Assembly: GCA_902789835.1 (NCBI GenBank) | Contig: CADAPN010000002.1 | Span: 1-60,465 of the forward strand | DNA length: 60,465 bases | Origin: Oscillospiraceae bacterium | GTDB taxonomy: Bacteria; Bacillota_A; Clostridia; Oscillospirales; Oscillospiraceae | Reading direction: 5' to 3' | Shown here: in pieces, positions 42,611 to 51,948 of the stretch | How the letters are laid out: every line of letters begins with the position of its first letter | How positions within the stretch are numbered: the first letter of the stretch is position 1 | Program-made: the position numbers and the translations under genes | The notes under the pieces: model-generated | Seen by the model: only the letters and a program-made list of their open reading frames with translations | Databases searched by the model: none | What the model was told of the DNA's origin: nothing

Positions 42611-43917
42611 AAAAACTCAATCGCCGCGCCCTCTCCGTGATGATGATCGCGCTCTTTATCATTTTGGGGCTCTTCACCTATATCGAGCGCTTTCTCCGGG
42701 ACGGGGAAAGCTGGGCAAGCTACTTTTCCCGGCTCAATTCCCTCTCGGAAGGATATGTCACCGACCGCAACGGCGTCCTCCTGGCTGCCTTCACCGCCAA
42801 CGACAACAGCTATAACGAGGACCGCAACACCCGCATTGCAAACTACCATGTCACCGGCGACTTCTGGAACCGCACCGGTAGCGGCATTCTCACGAATTTT
42901 GCCCGCCAGCTGCACGGCTACAGCCCGGTCACCGGCATGACCCAGACCAAGCGCATCTCCCTGAAGCTGAACGTCGACTCGGTCCTCGACAACAAGGCCT
43001 ATGCCGCTCTCGCCGGCCGCAAGGGTGCCGTCGGGGTCGTCAACTACCGCACCGGGGAGCTCATCTGCATGGTCTCCTCCCCTGCCATCGACCCCATCGA
43101 GAGCGATCCCGTGGCGCCGGAGGGCGTGTACATCAATCGCCTGCTCTCCGCGACCTTTACCCCCGGCTCCATCTTCAAGCTGGTGACGGCCGCCGCGGCC
43201 ATCGAGTGCGTTCCCTCCATCTGGCAGCGCAGCTTCTTCTGTCTCGGCGAGGAGGAGATCTCCGGTGTTCTCTTCCATTGTCCCTTTGAGCATTATACCA
43301 ACGACTTTCGCGGGGCGCTGGCAAACTCCTGCAACATCGCCTTTGCCCAGATTGCCATTTCGGTCGGCCAGCAGGAAATGGTCAACCATGTCCGGGCTTA
43401 TGGCTTTCTGGATTCCCACAGTCTCGACGGCATCCCCACCGCGGCCGGGTCTTATCCTCTGGAATTTGTCGGCGATCCGGAAACCGGCTGGTCCGGCATC
43501 GGTCAGTCCACGGATCTGATCTGCCCGTACTCCATGCTGCGTTTTGTTTCCGCCATTGCCAACGACGGCGTTCTGGTGGAGCCCAAGCTCATCGACGATG
43601 GCAAACCGGCCGAACAGTCCCTCCTGGTCAATCCGGATACCGCCAGAACCATGCAGGATCTCATGCGCAACAACGTCATCCAGACCTACGGCGACAACCG
43701 CTTCCCCGGCCTGGAGGTCTGCGGCAAGACCGGCACGGCCGAAGTCGGAGACGGAACCGACCACGCCTGGTTCACGGGTTTCCTGAAGGATGAGGATCAT
43801 CCCTATGCCTTCATCGTCTTCGTCGAGCAGGGCGGCGGCGGTCTTTCTGTCGCCACCCCCATCGCAAATACCGTTCTGCAGGCCGCCATGCGGCGTGGAA
43901 CGGATATGGAGTATTGA
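42607..43917 (+). CDS. Class B penicillin-binding protein (transpeptidase)
   Basis: 436 aa. N-terminal helix (about 10-28), short pedestal (EGYVTDRNGVLLAAFTAN, then ITTNF-like region), and a transpeptidase domain: SxxK in FTPGSIFKLVTAAAA, SxN in LANSCNIAFAQ, KTG in EVCGKTGTAEVGDG. Length resembles PbpA-type partners of RodA/FtsW proteins. It cross-links new peptidoglycan outside the membrane. Translationally coupled to the FHA-FtsW gene (ATGA overlap). Confidence 0.93.
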   Translation: MKKLNRRALSVMMIALFIILGLFTYIERFLRDGESWASYFSRLNSLSEGYVTDRNGVLLAAFTANDNSYNEDRNTRIANYHVTGDFWNRTGSGILTNFARQLHGYSPVTGMTQTKRISLKLNVDSVLDNKAYAALAGRKGAVGVVNYRTGELICMVSSPAIDPIESDPVAPEGVYINRLLSATFTPGSIFKLVTAAAAIECVPSIWQRSFFCLGEEEISGVLFHCPFEHYTNDFRGALANSCNIAFAQIAISVGQQEMVNHVRAYGFLDSHSLDGIPTAAGSYPLEFVGDPETGWSGIGQSTDLICPYSMLRFVSAIANDGVLVEPKLIDDGKPAEQSLLVNPDTARTMQDLMRNNVIQTYGDNRFPGLEVCGKTGTAEVGDGTDHAWFTGFLKDEDHPYAFIVFVEQGGGGLSVATPIANTVLQAAMRRGTDMEY

Positions 43918-43920
43918 TCT

Positions 43921-45840
43921 ATGATCGACATCACCGTAAGCTCTCTGGTCAAATCCTTTGAAATCGGAAACAACATCCTCGACGGGCTCAGCTTCCAGGT
44001 GGAAGCGGGCGAGCGCGTCGGGATTCTCGGTCCCAACGGCTGCGGCAAGACGACGCTTTTCCGCATTCTGACCGGCGCGCTCGATTATGACGAGGGCCAG
44101 GTCAGCATCGCTCCTTCCAAGCGTCTCGGTCTCATCTCCCAGCTGCCGGTCTATCCGGAGGGCTGGACCGCCGAGGACGTGCTTCAGAACGCCTTCCGTC
44201 ATGTCGATGCCATCCGGATCCGCCTGGAAAAGCTGACCGAACAGATGGAGCATGACAGCTCTCCCGCCCTCCTCGCGGAATACGACCGCCTCGCCGCGGA
44301 CTTTGAGCGTCTCGGCGGCTATGAAACGGATGTGGCCGTGAACCGCGTGGCCAACGGTCTTCAGATCGGTCCCGAGATGCGCGCCCAGAGCTTTGAGAGT
44401 CTCTCCGGCGGGGAGAAGACCCGCCTGAACCTCGCCCGCCTGATTCTTGAGGACACGGAGATCCTTCTGCTGGACGAGCCGACAAACCATCTGGACCTTC
44501 ACGCCGTCGAGTGGCTGGAAAACTATCTTCTCCACTTCAAGGGAACCGTCCTCGCCATCAGCCATGACCGCTACTTTCTAGACGTGGTGGCCCAGCGCTG
44601 CATCGAACTGGTGGACGGCAAAGCGGAGTTCTACAGCGGCAACTACAGCTTCTTTCTCGAAGAGCGGCAGCGCCGCTTTGAAGAGAAGCGGAAACAGTAT
44701 GAAAAGGACCAGGCCAAGATCGAACAGCTCACCCGTGCCGCCGAGCAGATGCATCTCTGGGCCTTCATGGGCAACGACAAGCTTCACAAGCGCGCCTTCT
44801 CCATGGAAAAGCGTATCGAAAAGCTCTCGCGCAGCGAGAAGCCCAAGGAGCAGAAAAAGCTCTCGGTCAAGTTCAAAGAGCGGGCCTTTGCCGGGGACGA
44901 GGTTCTCGTGGCCGACAGCCTGAAGAAGGGCTTCGGCGACCGGGTACTCTTTTCCGACCTCTCCTTCATTGTCGAAGGCCAGGAGCGCATCGCCGTCATC
45001 GGCGACAACGGCAGCGGCAAGTCCACCCTTGTAAAGCTTATCACCGGCGAGGAGAGCCCGGACGCGGGCTGGATCTCCCTCGGTCCCTCGGTGCGCAGCG
45101 CCTGCCTGCCGCAGATCGTGCGTTTTCAGGACGACAGCCGCACCGCCTATGACACCATGCTCTGGGAATGCCGCTGTACGCCGCAGGAAGCGCGGGACCG
45201 GCTGGCCGCCTTCGGTTTCCGGGGTGAGGACGTGTTCAAGCCCGTCTCTACCCTCTCCGGCGGCGAACGCAGCCGTCTGAAGCTCTGCATGCTCATGGGC
45301 AGCGATATCAATCTTCTCATTCTGGACGAGCCCACCAACCACCTCGATATCATCAGCCGTGAGTGGATGGAAGACGCCCTCTCCGATTATAACGAGACTC
45401 TGCTCTTTGTCTCCCACGACCGCTATTTTATCGAGAAGTTTGCCACCCGCATCTGGGCCTTTGAAAACGGCGTTCTCACCGATTACCGCGGCGGATACGC
45501 CGCCTACGTCGCCTGGAAGGAGCATCAGGCGGTTGTGGCCTCTGCCGAGAAGAAAGCCGCGGAAAAAAGCGGCGGGAAAAAGTCCTCCGCCGAGGGCACT
45601 CCGGAGGCCGGCCGAAAACCGGAAGGCCGGCCGAAGGGCGGGAACCAGGCCCGCCAGATGCAGCGTGCGGAGAAGGAGATCGCCCGTCTCGAAGGGCAGC
45701 TGGCCGCGCTGGAGGAAGAATGCGCCCTCTATGCCACCGATTACCAGAAGCTCATGGAGCTGGAGGAGCAGAAAGAAGTGCTGAACACCGCGCTTATGGA
45801 ACAGTACGAACGTTGGGAGGCTCTGAGTGATGAAACCTGA
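43921..45840 (+). CDS. ABC-F family ATPase (Uup-like)
   Basis: 639 aa, two soluble ABC domains and no membrane helix. Domain 1: GPNGCGKTT, LSGGEKTRLNLARL, LLLDEPTNHLDLHAVEWLE. An interdomain arm of about 80 residues (EERQRRFEEKRKQYEKDQAKIEQL). Domain 2: GDNGSGKST, LSGGERSRLKLCML, LILDEPTNHLDIISREWME. C-terminal Lys/Ala-rich linker and coiled coil (about 575-639), as in Uup. ABC-F proteins act on ribosomes. It follows the PBP stop by three bases. A resistance role is not supported by anything visible. Confidence 0.9.
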   Translation: MIDITVSSLVKSFEIGNNILDGLSFQVEAGERVGILGPNGCGKTTLFRILTGALDYDEGQVSIAPSKRLGLISQLPVYPEGWTAEDVLQNAFRHVDAIRIRLEKLTEQMEHDSSPALLAEYDRLAADFERLGGYETDVAVNRVANGLQIGPEMRAQSFESLSGGEKTRLNLARLILEDTEILLLDEPTNHLDLHAVEWLENYLLHFKGTVLAISHDRYFLDVVAQRCIELVDGKAEFYSGNYSFFLEERQRRFEEKRKQYEKDQAKIEQLTRAAEQMHLWAFMGNDKLHKRAFSMEKRIEKLSRSEKPKEQKKLSVKFKERAFAGDEVLVADSLKKGFGDRVLFSDLSFIVEGQERIAVIGDNGSGKSTLVKLITGEESPDAGWISLGPSVRSACLPQIVRFQDDSRTAYDTMLWECRCTPQEARDRLAAFGFRGEDVFKPVSTLSGGERSRLKLCMLMGSDINLLILDEPTNHLDIISREWMEDALSDYNETLLFVSHDRYFIEKFATRIWAFENGVLTDYRGGYAAYVAWKEHQAVVASAEKKAAEKSGGKKSSAEGTPEAGRKPEGRPKGGNQARQMQRAEKEIARLEGQLAALEEECALYATDYQKLMELEEQKEVLNTALMEQYERWEALSDET

Positions 45841-46585
45841 GCAAAGAACGGGACAAAAGAAAAAAGACCCGGTCCGGGTCATCGTCTGCGCGGTGCTCGC
45901 GGCGCTGGGCTGTTTCTTCCGCTTTGCGCTGCGCGGCTACGTCTACTGGGGCTATCTCTGCTTCTTCCTGATCGCGCTGATCCTCGCCCAGCGGTTTCTT
46001 CCCCTGTTTCTCTGGCGGATCGTGCTCGGCCTGACCTGCCTCGGCGTCATCTATTTCTGCATTGTTGAGGTCCCGATCGTCAAAAATGCCCGCACCGATC
46101 CGGAGCCGGAGCGGCCGTATCTCATTGTGCTCGGCGCCGCCGTCTACGGCGAACGTCCCTCTCTTACACTGGTGCGGCGTCTCGAAGGAGCCCTGGATTA
46201 TCTGAACCAATATCCCGATTCCGTCGCCATCGTCTCCGGCGGCATGGGCAAAGGCGAGGACATCACGGAGGCTAAGGCCATGCATGACTGGCTCGTGCAG
46301 CACGGGCTGCCGGAGGAGCGCGTCCTCATGGAGCCGAAGGCAACCTCCACCGAAGAGAACCTGCGCTACTCGTTTGAGATCATCCGGGATCGAGGCGACG
46401 ACCCGAACGGCAACGTGGCCGTGGTCTCCAGCGCTTATCATCTCTTCCGGGCCAAGTCCATGGCGCGCCTGCAGGGCGTGGAAGCCGCCGGTGTGGCCGC
46501 CCCCTGGGGCTACAAGATGGTCATGCTGAACTACTTCATCCGTGAGGCTTTTGGCGTGACGCATCTCTGGGTCTTCGGCTGGTAA
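45830..46585 (+). CDS. YdcF/ElyC-type (DUF218) membrane protein
   Basis: 251 aa from the ATG at 45830, overlapping the ABC-F stop. Two or three N-terminal helices (about 14-85), then the DUF218 domain: PYLIVLGAAVYGERPSLTLVRRLEGALDYL, SVAIVSGGMGKGEDITEAKAMHDWLVQHG, PKATSTEENLRYSFEII, VSSAYHLFRAKSMAR. E. coli relatives affect envelope lipid-carrier use and vancomycin tolerance, which fits the cell-wall operon. Compare the lipoprotein form in the prophage at 2143. Confidence 0.9.
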   Translation: MKPEQRTGQKKKDPVRVIVCAVLAALGCFFRFALRGYVYWGYLCFFLIALILAQRFLPLFLWRIVLGLTCLGVIYFCIVEVPIVKNARTDPEPERPYLIVLGAAVYGERPSLTLVRRLEGALDYLNQYPDSVAIVSGGMGKGEDITEAKAMHDWLVQHGLPEERVLMEPKATSTEENLRYSFEIIRDRGDDPNGNVAVVSSAYHLFRAKSMARLQGVEAAGVAAPWGYKMVMLNYFIREAFGVTHLWVFGW

Positions 46586-46671
46586 CTGAGCCCTGCCTTC
46601 GCCTTGGGCGGAAGCTTCGGCTTCGCCACCGGGCTCTCCCATCCTCATTTGCGCTTCCGTTCCCCATCAAC

Positions 46672-46720
46672 AAAACCCCCTCCGTCTCCGGCAGCATGTT
46701 CTGCGGGACAGAGGGGTTTT
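46672..46720. terminator. Bidirectional terminator
   Basis: AAAACCCC-CTCCGTC at the left pairs with GACAGAG-GGGTTTT at the right. With A-runs and T-runs on both sides it can stop both the cell-wall operon (+) and the two-component operon (-). Confidence 0.85.
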
Positions 46721-46777
46721 GCATTTCCGTATGGTATTTTTCGGGGGGGATCGCACCGGTATTTTTCGAACTGCTGC

Positions 46778-48109
46778 CTATTTCATCGGCAGCATGAATT
46801 CCGCCGCAAAGTGCTTTTCATCCCGCGCGGTGCCGAAGCTTCCGCCCAGGGCATCCAGGATTTTCTCGCAGGTCCGCAGGCCGATCTTGGTGCTCTCGGT
46901 TCCGCTGCCGCGGTTGGAGAGGCCGTTGGAGATGGTCACCGAGACCTGTCCGTCCTTGATCTCCGTCAGGAAGACCACCGGCCGCGCCAGATCCGCGTAT
47001 TTCTTGATGTTTGAGATCAGGTTGTCGATCACGCGCTTGAGCATGCCGGCGTCGGTGTTCAGGAGCCATCCGTCCTCCAGGCGGTCAATGCTCTGGACGT
47101 TAAAGCCGGAGTCCCGCAGGTCAAATTCCGCCTCGCCCAGAAGCTGCATCAGCAGCATGTGGATGTCATAGTCCTCTTTCTGCAGCTCCAGCTCCGAACG
47201 GCCAAACACCAGAAAGTACTTGAACAGCTCGTCCGTCAGCTCCTTCAGCGCCAGGGACTTTCCGTAAGCCGCCTCGAGATAGCGTCTACGCTCCTCCTCG
47301 GTAAGGGACTCGGTGTTGTTCAGCAGGCCGAGATAGCCGATCAGGGAGGTCATCGGTGTCCGGATGTCGTGGCTCATGGCGGTGATCAGCTCGCTGTTGG
47401 CCTCCCAGGCGCGCTTCTCGTTTCCCATGCGCTCAATAATGGCGTCGCGCATGCCATCGATGTCCGAGGCCAGTGCCGCGACCTCATCCACGCCGTCCAC
47501 GGTGATGGGCCCGTCCAGATCACCCGCGCCGACCGTTGCCGCCTCCTGGGACAGGCGGATAATCCGCCAGGTCAGCCGGTTGGTGTACCAGAAGAGCACG
47601 CTTACCAGCACCAGGATCGCCACAATAAGCCCCATGATCCGGTTGAGGGTGTCCTCCCGCTGGCGGGAGTTGTCGGTGATGGAAATGTAGCTGATTCCGT
47701 CCGAAAACCGCATCGGGTAGAGGCGCCCGCTGATCCCGCTTCGCCGGGGCGCCTCATAGCTCTGCAGCGTCACGGCGCGCCCGCCGGCGGTCAGGTCACC
47801 GGGAAGTTCCAGCATCTCGGCCGAATAGACGGAGACCGAGATGTAGTCGTGCTCCGAAAGGAACCGCTGCAGCGCCTCCGTGTCTCCGCTTGAATAGCCG
47901 CCCTGCTGCACGTAACGGTTAAACTCCGTATAGATCTCCGCTTTGCGCGCTGCCGCGGCATCCGGGTTCATGTAATAGCGGTTGACAAAGAGCGTACCGA
48001 TGCCGAACACGGCCAGATAGGCACCCACCGCACAAAGCACGCTGAGCAGCGCCGCCAGCAGCAGCTTGGTGCTCAGCGAGTGCAGCATCGGAAGTCTCTG
48101 TTCAGTCAA
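46778..48109 (-). CDS. Sensor histidine kinase
   Basis: 443 aa from TTG 48107-48109, which overlaps the regulator stop; an ATG at 48086-48088 is an alternative. Two membrane helices (about 15-38 and 160-180) flank an extracytoplasmic sensor of about 120 aa. Then HAMP (TNRLTWRIIRLSQEAATVGAGDLDGPI), HisKA with ITAMSHDIRTPMTSLIGYL (phospho-His), and an ATPase domain with VIDNLISNIKKYA (N box), and weaker G boxes (GLRTCEKILDALGGSFG). Signal unknown. Its gene cluster is divergent from the DUF3798 importer. Confidence 0.92.
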   Translation of the reverse strand: MTEQRLPMLHSLSTKLLLAALLSVLCAVGAYLAVFGIGTLFVNRYYMNPDAAAARKAEIYTEFNRYVQQGGYSSGDTEALQRFLSEHDYISVSVYSAEMLELPGDLTAGGRAVTLQSYEAPRRSGISGRLYPMRFSDGISYISITDNSRQREDTLNRIMGLIVAILVLVSVLFWYTNRLTWRIIRLSQEAATVGAGDLDGPITVDGVDEVAALASDIDGMRDAIIERMGNEKRAWEANSELITAMSHDIRTPMTSLIGYLGLLNNTESLTEEERRRYLEAAYGKSLALKELTDELFKYFLVFGRSELELQKEDYDIHMLLMQLLGEAEFDLRDSGFNVQSIDRLEDGWLLNTDAGMLKRVIDNLISNIKKYADLARPVVFLTEIKDGQVSVTISNGLSNRGSGTESTKIGLRTCEKILDALGGSFGTARDEKHFAAEFMLPMK

Positions 48110-48794
48110 CCTGATATCCCCTGCCCCAGACCGTCCGAATGATCTTGGGCGACGAGGGGACCTCCTCGATCTTGCGGCGCAGATTCAGCACATGCACCAT
48201 AATCGTGTTGCCCGAGCCGGGCAAAAACTTCTCGTTCCACACGCTCTCATAGAGCTCCTGGGTCGTGACGGTCCGGCCCCGGTTCTTCACCAGGCACTCA
48301 AGAATGGAATACTCCGTATCTGTCAGCGGGACGGTCTCCCCGGCATTGCGCACCATTCGCGTGCCCAGATCCACTTCCAGGTTTCCGCAGGTCCAGATCG
48401 ACGAGGCCGGCTTGCCCCGGTACTGCTGGTAACGGCGCAGGAGAGACTTCACCTTGGCCAGAAGCTCCGGCTGGGAGAAGGGCTTGGAAAGGAAGTCGTC
48501 TCCGCCGCTCTGATAAGCGGCCAGGCGGTCCCGCTCCGCGCTCTTGGCGGTCAGGAAGAGAACGGGGGCGTTGGAAAACTCTCGGATCTTTTCACAGGTT
48601 TCAATGCCGTCCATGCCGGGCATCATGACGTCCAGGATGATCAGGTCCGTCTCCCGGTGGCTCTGCATATAGGCCACGGCGTCCCGCCCGTTGGCCGCTT
48701 CCGCCGTATCGTATTCCCTTCTCAGCAGCAGGTTCAGAATATTACGAATATCGGGATCATCATCCACGATCAGAATTCTTGTCTCTTCGCTCAT
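48102..48794 (-). CDS. OmpR/PhoB-type response regulator
   Basis: 230 aa. Receiver domain with acidic pocket VDDDPD, phosphoacceptor Asp in LIILDVMMPGMDG (about 54), Thr in LFLTAKS and Lys in LSKPF; winged-helix C-terminal domain (LTDTEYSILECLVKNRGRTVTTQELYESVWN, VHVLNLRRKIE, IRTVWGRGYQVD). First gene of the two-component operon; a TATACT-like -10 box lies upstream. It may control the divergent importer whose promoter is about 150 bases away; this is inference. Confidence 0.95.
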   Translation of the reverse strand: MSEETRILIVDDDPDIRNILNLLLRREYDTAEAANGRDAVAYMQSHRETDLIILDVMMPGMDGIETCEKIREFSNAPVLFLTAKSAERDRLAAYQSGGDDFLSKPFSQPELLAKVKSLLRRYQQYRGKPASSIWTCGNLEVDLGTRMVRNAGETVPLTDTEYSILECLVKNRGRTVTTQELYESVWNEKFLPGSGNTIMVHVLNLRRKIEEVPSSPKIIRTVWGRGYQVD

Positions 48795-48945
48795 CGGTCT
48801 CCTCCAGAGGGATAATTCTCATGGATACAGTATATCACAAGTCATTTTTATTTTTCCATGTATTCTGTGAACTTTAAGAAAAATAAAGATTCTCTCCGAC
48901 CTGCTCAGACTGTTCAAAAAAACCGAACACCGCGTCAAAAGTTTC

Positions 48946-48974
48946 TTGTAAAACAGGCCGTAACATGCTATAGT
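48946..48974 (+). promoter_or_regulatory. Promoter of the DUF3798 importer
   Basis: TTGTAA (48946-48951), 17 bases, TATAGT (48969-48974), 62 bases before the ATG. The -10 equals that of the BMP importer promoter at 31514. Confidence 0.75.
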
Positions 48975-49036
48975 AATGAGAGCTTTCGGGATTAATTCAT
49001 GGTTCCGGAAGAGAAAAACAAAATTAGGAGGAAAAC

Positions 49037-50233
49037 ATGAAGAAGTATCTTTCCATCGTGCTTGCACTGGCGCTGGTCTTCTCTCTGGCTGCCTTTGCGA
49101 TGCCCACTGCCTTCGCGGAAGATGATTTCCATATCGGCATCATCACCGGTTCCGTCTCCCAGAGCGAAGACGACCGCCGCGGCGCGGAAGCTTTCCAGGC
49201 GATGTACGGCGAGGACCGCGTAAAGCTCGCGATCTATCCCGACAACTTCACCGAAGAGCTTGAGACCACCATCCAGACCATCGTCAACATGTCCGACGAT
49301 CCTCTGATGAAGGCCATAATCGTCAACCAGGCTGTCCCCGGCACCACCGAGGCCTTCCGTCAGATCAAAGAGCGTCGCCCCGACATTCTCTGCATCGCCG
49401 GTGAAAGCCACGAAGACCTGCCCGAAATCGGCAGCGCTGCCGATCTGGTCTGCAACAACGACTTCGTTGCCCGCGGCTACCTGATCATCCGCACCGCTCA
49501 CGAGCTGGGCTGCGACACCTTTGTCCACATCTCCTTCCCGCGCCACATGTCCTATGAGACCATGAGCCGCCGTGTTGCCATCATGAAGGCCGCCTGCGAA
49601 GAGTTCGGCATGACCTTCGTCCTTGAGACCGCTCCCGACCCCACCACGGACGTCGGTGTTGCCGGTGCTCAGGCCTACATCCTTGAGAAGGTTCCCGAGT
49701 GGGTTGAGAAGTACGGAAAGAACGCTGCTTACTTCTGCACCAACGACGCCCACACCGAGCCTCTGCTCAAGCAGCTGCTTGAGTACGGCGGCTACTTCAT
49801 CGAAGCCGACCTGCCCTCTCCCACCATGGGCTATCCCGGTGCTCTGGGCATTGACCTGACCGAAGAGGCCGGCGACTATGCCAAGATCCTTGCGAAGGTT
49901 GAGCAGGCCATCTGCGAAAAGGGCGGCGCTGGCAAGTTCGGCACCTGGGCCTACTCCTATGGTTACACCGTTTCCGCCGGTCTTGCCCAGCACGCTGTGA
50001 ACGTCATCAACGGCGAGAGCGATCTGCTTGATATGGACGACATCGCGAAGGCCTATGAGGTCTTCTCCCCCGGTGCCGCCTGGAACGGCTCCAACTACAC
50101 CAATGCCGAGACCGGTGTCAAGGCCGACAACACCTTCCTTGTGTACCAGGATACCTACATCATGGGCAATCCGGGCCACTACATGGGCTCCACCGATATC
50201 GAAGTTCCCGAAGTCTACTTCACTGTGAAGTAA
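49037..50233 (+). CDS. DUF3798-family substrate-binding protein
   Basis: 398 aa. Signal peptide with AxA cleavage (FAMPTAFAED) and no lipobox. The mature part has a periplasmic-binding fold: DFHIGIITGSVSQSEDDRRGAEAFQAMYG, ETTIQTIVNMSDDPLMKAIIVNQAVPGTTEAFRQI, GYLIIRTAHELGCDTFVHISFPRHMSYETMSRR, AAYFCTNDAHTEPLLKQLLEYG. Matches the DUF3798 family as I remember it. Ligand unknown. Excellent ribosome site (AGGAGG); a hairpin at 50252-50280 separates it from the ATPase gene. Confidence 0.88.
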   Translation: MKKYLSIVLALALVFSLAAFAMPTAFAEDDFHIGIITGSVSQSEDDRRGAEAFQAMYGEDRVKLAIYPDNFTEELETTIQTIVNMSDDPLMKAIIVNQAVPGTTEAFRQIKERRPDILCIAGESHEDLPEIGSAADLVCNNDFVARGYLIIRTAHELGCDTFVHISFPRHMSYETMSRRVAIMKAACEEFGMTFVLETAPDPTTDVGVAGAQAYILEKVPEWVEKYGKNAAYFCTNDAHTEPLLKQLLEYGGYFIEADLPSPTMGYPGALGIDLTEEAGDYAKILAKVEQAICEKGGAGKFGTWAYSYGYTVSAGLAQHAVNVINGESDLLDMDDIAKAYEVFSPGAAWNGSNYTNAETGVKADNTFLVYQDTYIMGNPGHYMGSTDIEVPEVYFTVK

Positions 50234-50251
50234 TTCTATTCATTGCTGCAT

Positions 50252-50280
50252 CACCCTCCCTGCCGAAAGGCAGGGAGGTG
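50252..50280 (+). other. Hairpin between binding-protein and ATPase genes
   Basis: CACCCTCCCTGCC, loop GAAA, GGCAGGGAGGTG (one bulge), followed by a weak pyrimidine run. As in the BMP operon it lies after the binding-protein gene, suggesting partial termination or message stabilisation. Confidence 0.65.
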
Positions 50281-50348
50281 ACGCTTCTCTTTTGACCATT
50301 TCGGGGAGGATTTGTTCCTCCCCCACTGATTTCAGGCAGGGTATTTAT

Positions 50349-51938
50349 ATGTTAAGTGAGAACACCCCACTATTGGAAATGCGCAACATCAAAAAGGATT
50401 TCTTCGGCAACCAGGTTCTGACCGACATCAACCTGACGCTGGCCGAGGGCGAGGTGCTTGGCCTCTGCGGCGAAAACGGCGCCGGCAAGAGCACGCTCAT
50501 GAAAATCCTTTTCGGGATGGATGTAATCCGGGAAACGGGCGGCTATGAGGGTGAAATTCTGCTGAACGGAAAACCCGTCAGCTTTTCCACACCATTCGAC
50601 GCGCTGGCCGCCGGGATCGGCATGGTCCACCAGGAGTTTTCCCTGATTCCGGGCTTCACCGCCACGGAAAACATTCTTCTCAACCGCGAACCGAAAAAAC
50701 GCAACGTCATCTCCGAGGTCTTCGGTGAGCGTCTGGACACTCTTGATTACAACGAAATGACCGGACGTGCCGAGGCCGCTATCGATAAAATGGGATTCAA
50801 GATCGACAAGGGCATGCGCATCAACGAAATGCCGGTCGGTCACAAGCAGTTTACCGAAATCGCCCGCGAGCTCAGCAAGGATAATCTGAAGCTTCTGATT
50901 CTGGACGAACCGACGGCCGTTCTGACCGAAAAGGAAGCGGACGCGCTTCTCAGCTCCATCCGCTCCATGTCTGAAAAGGGCATCGCCGTCATCTTCATTA
51001 CCCACCGACTTCATGAGATTCTGTCGGTCTGCGACAAGGTTGTGGTCATGCGCGACGGATACGTCGTATCCGATGTTCCCGCCGCCAAAACCAGTGTAAG
51101 TGAGATTTCAAAATGGATGGTTGGCCGCTCGGTAGAAAACACGGCCAGCGTTGATATAAGAGACACCTCCAACGCCAGGACGGTGATGTCCATCCGCAAT
51201 CTCTGGGTGGATATGCCCGGTGAAACGGTCCGCAACGTCACCCTCGACATCAAGGAGGGCGAAATCCTCGGCATCGGGGGCCTCGCCGGCCAGGGCAAGC
51301 TCGGCATCCCAAACGGGATCATGGGCCTCTATGAGGCCGGCGGCACCGTGGAGCTCGACGGAAAGCCCATCCCCCTCAACAGCCCGAGAAAGTGCCTGGA
51401 CGCCTCTCTGGCCTTTGTGTCGGAAGACCGGCGCGGCGTCGGTCTGCTGCTGGACGAGTCGCTGGAGTGGAACGTCGCCTTCCCCGCCATGCAGGTACAG
51501 AACAAGTTTCTCAAGCGCTACCTCGGCGGTCTGGTCAAGTGGCGCGACGAGAAAGCGATCCGTGAGGTCACCGACCGCTACATCGAAGAGCTCGCCATCA
51601 AATGCACCGGTTCCAAGCAGAAAGCCCGTGAGCTCTCCGGCGGCAACCAGCAGAAAATCTGCCTGGCAAAGGCCTTCGCCCTGGAGCCGAAGTTCCTCTT
51701 TGTCTCCGAGCCGACCCGCGGCATCGACATCGGCGCCAAGGCCCTGGTGCTGCAGGCCCTGAAGAAGTTCAACCGCGAGAGCGGCGTCACCGTCGTGATG
51801 ATTTCTTCGGAACTGGAAGAGCTGCGCCAGATCTGTGACCGCATCGCGATCGTCTCCGGCGGCCGGATTGCCGGCATCCGTCCGGCTTCGGATCCGTCCG
51901 AGGAATTTGGCCTTCTGATGGTCAGCATGGTAAAGTGA
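50349..51938 (+). CDS. Sugar/nucleoside-type ABC ATPase (double NBD)
   Basis: 529 aa from the ATG at 50349; a longer frame from 50292 lacks a ribosome site. Domain 1: GENGAGKST, ELSKDNLKLLILDEPTAVLTEKEAD, FITHRLHEILSVCDKV. Domain 2: degenerate Walker A GLAGQGKLGIPNGI, CLAKAFALEPKFLFVSEPTRGIDIGAK with the signature LSGGNQQKI before it. The family is that of RbsA/BMP-type ATPases. Energises the two permeases encoded next. Confidence 0.92.
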   Translation: MLSENTPLLEMRNIKKDFFGNQVLTDINLTLAEGEVLGLCGENGAGKSTLMKILFGMDVIRETGGYEGEILLNGKPVSFSTPFDALAAGIGMVHQEFSLIPGFTATENILLNREPKKRNVISEVFGERLDTLDYNEMTGRAEAAIDKMGFKIDKGMRINEMPVGHKQFTEIARELSKDNLKLLILDEPTAVLTEKEADALLSSIRSMSEKGIAVIFITHRLHEILSVCDKVVVMRDGYVVSDVPAAKTSVSEISKWMVGRSVENTASVDIRDTSNARTVMSIRNLWVDMPGETVRNVTLDIKEGEILGIGGLAGQGKLGIPNGIMGLYEAGGTVELDGKPIPLNSPRKCLDASLAFVSEDRRGVGLLLDESLEWNVAFPAMQVQNKFLKRYLGGLVKWRDEKAIREVTDRYIEELAIKCTGSKQKARELSGGNQQKICLAKAFALEPKFLFVSEPTRGIDIGAKALVLQALKKFNRESGVTVVMISSELEELRQICDRIAIVSGGRIAGIRPASDPSEEFGLLMVSMVK

Positions 51939-51948
51939 GGAGGGCAGC

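Noticed and set aside
43921..45840. Antibiotic-resistance ABC-F protein
   Set aside because: The C-terminal coiled coil and cell-wall operon context fit a Uup-type housekeeping protein; nothing seen marks a resistance type.
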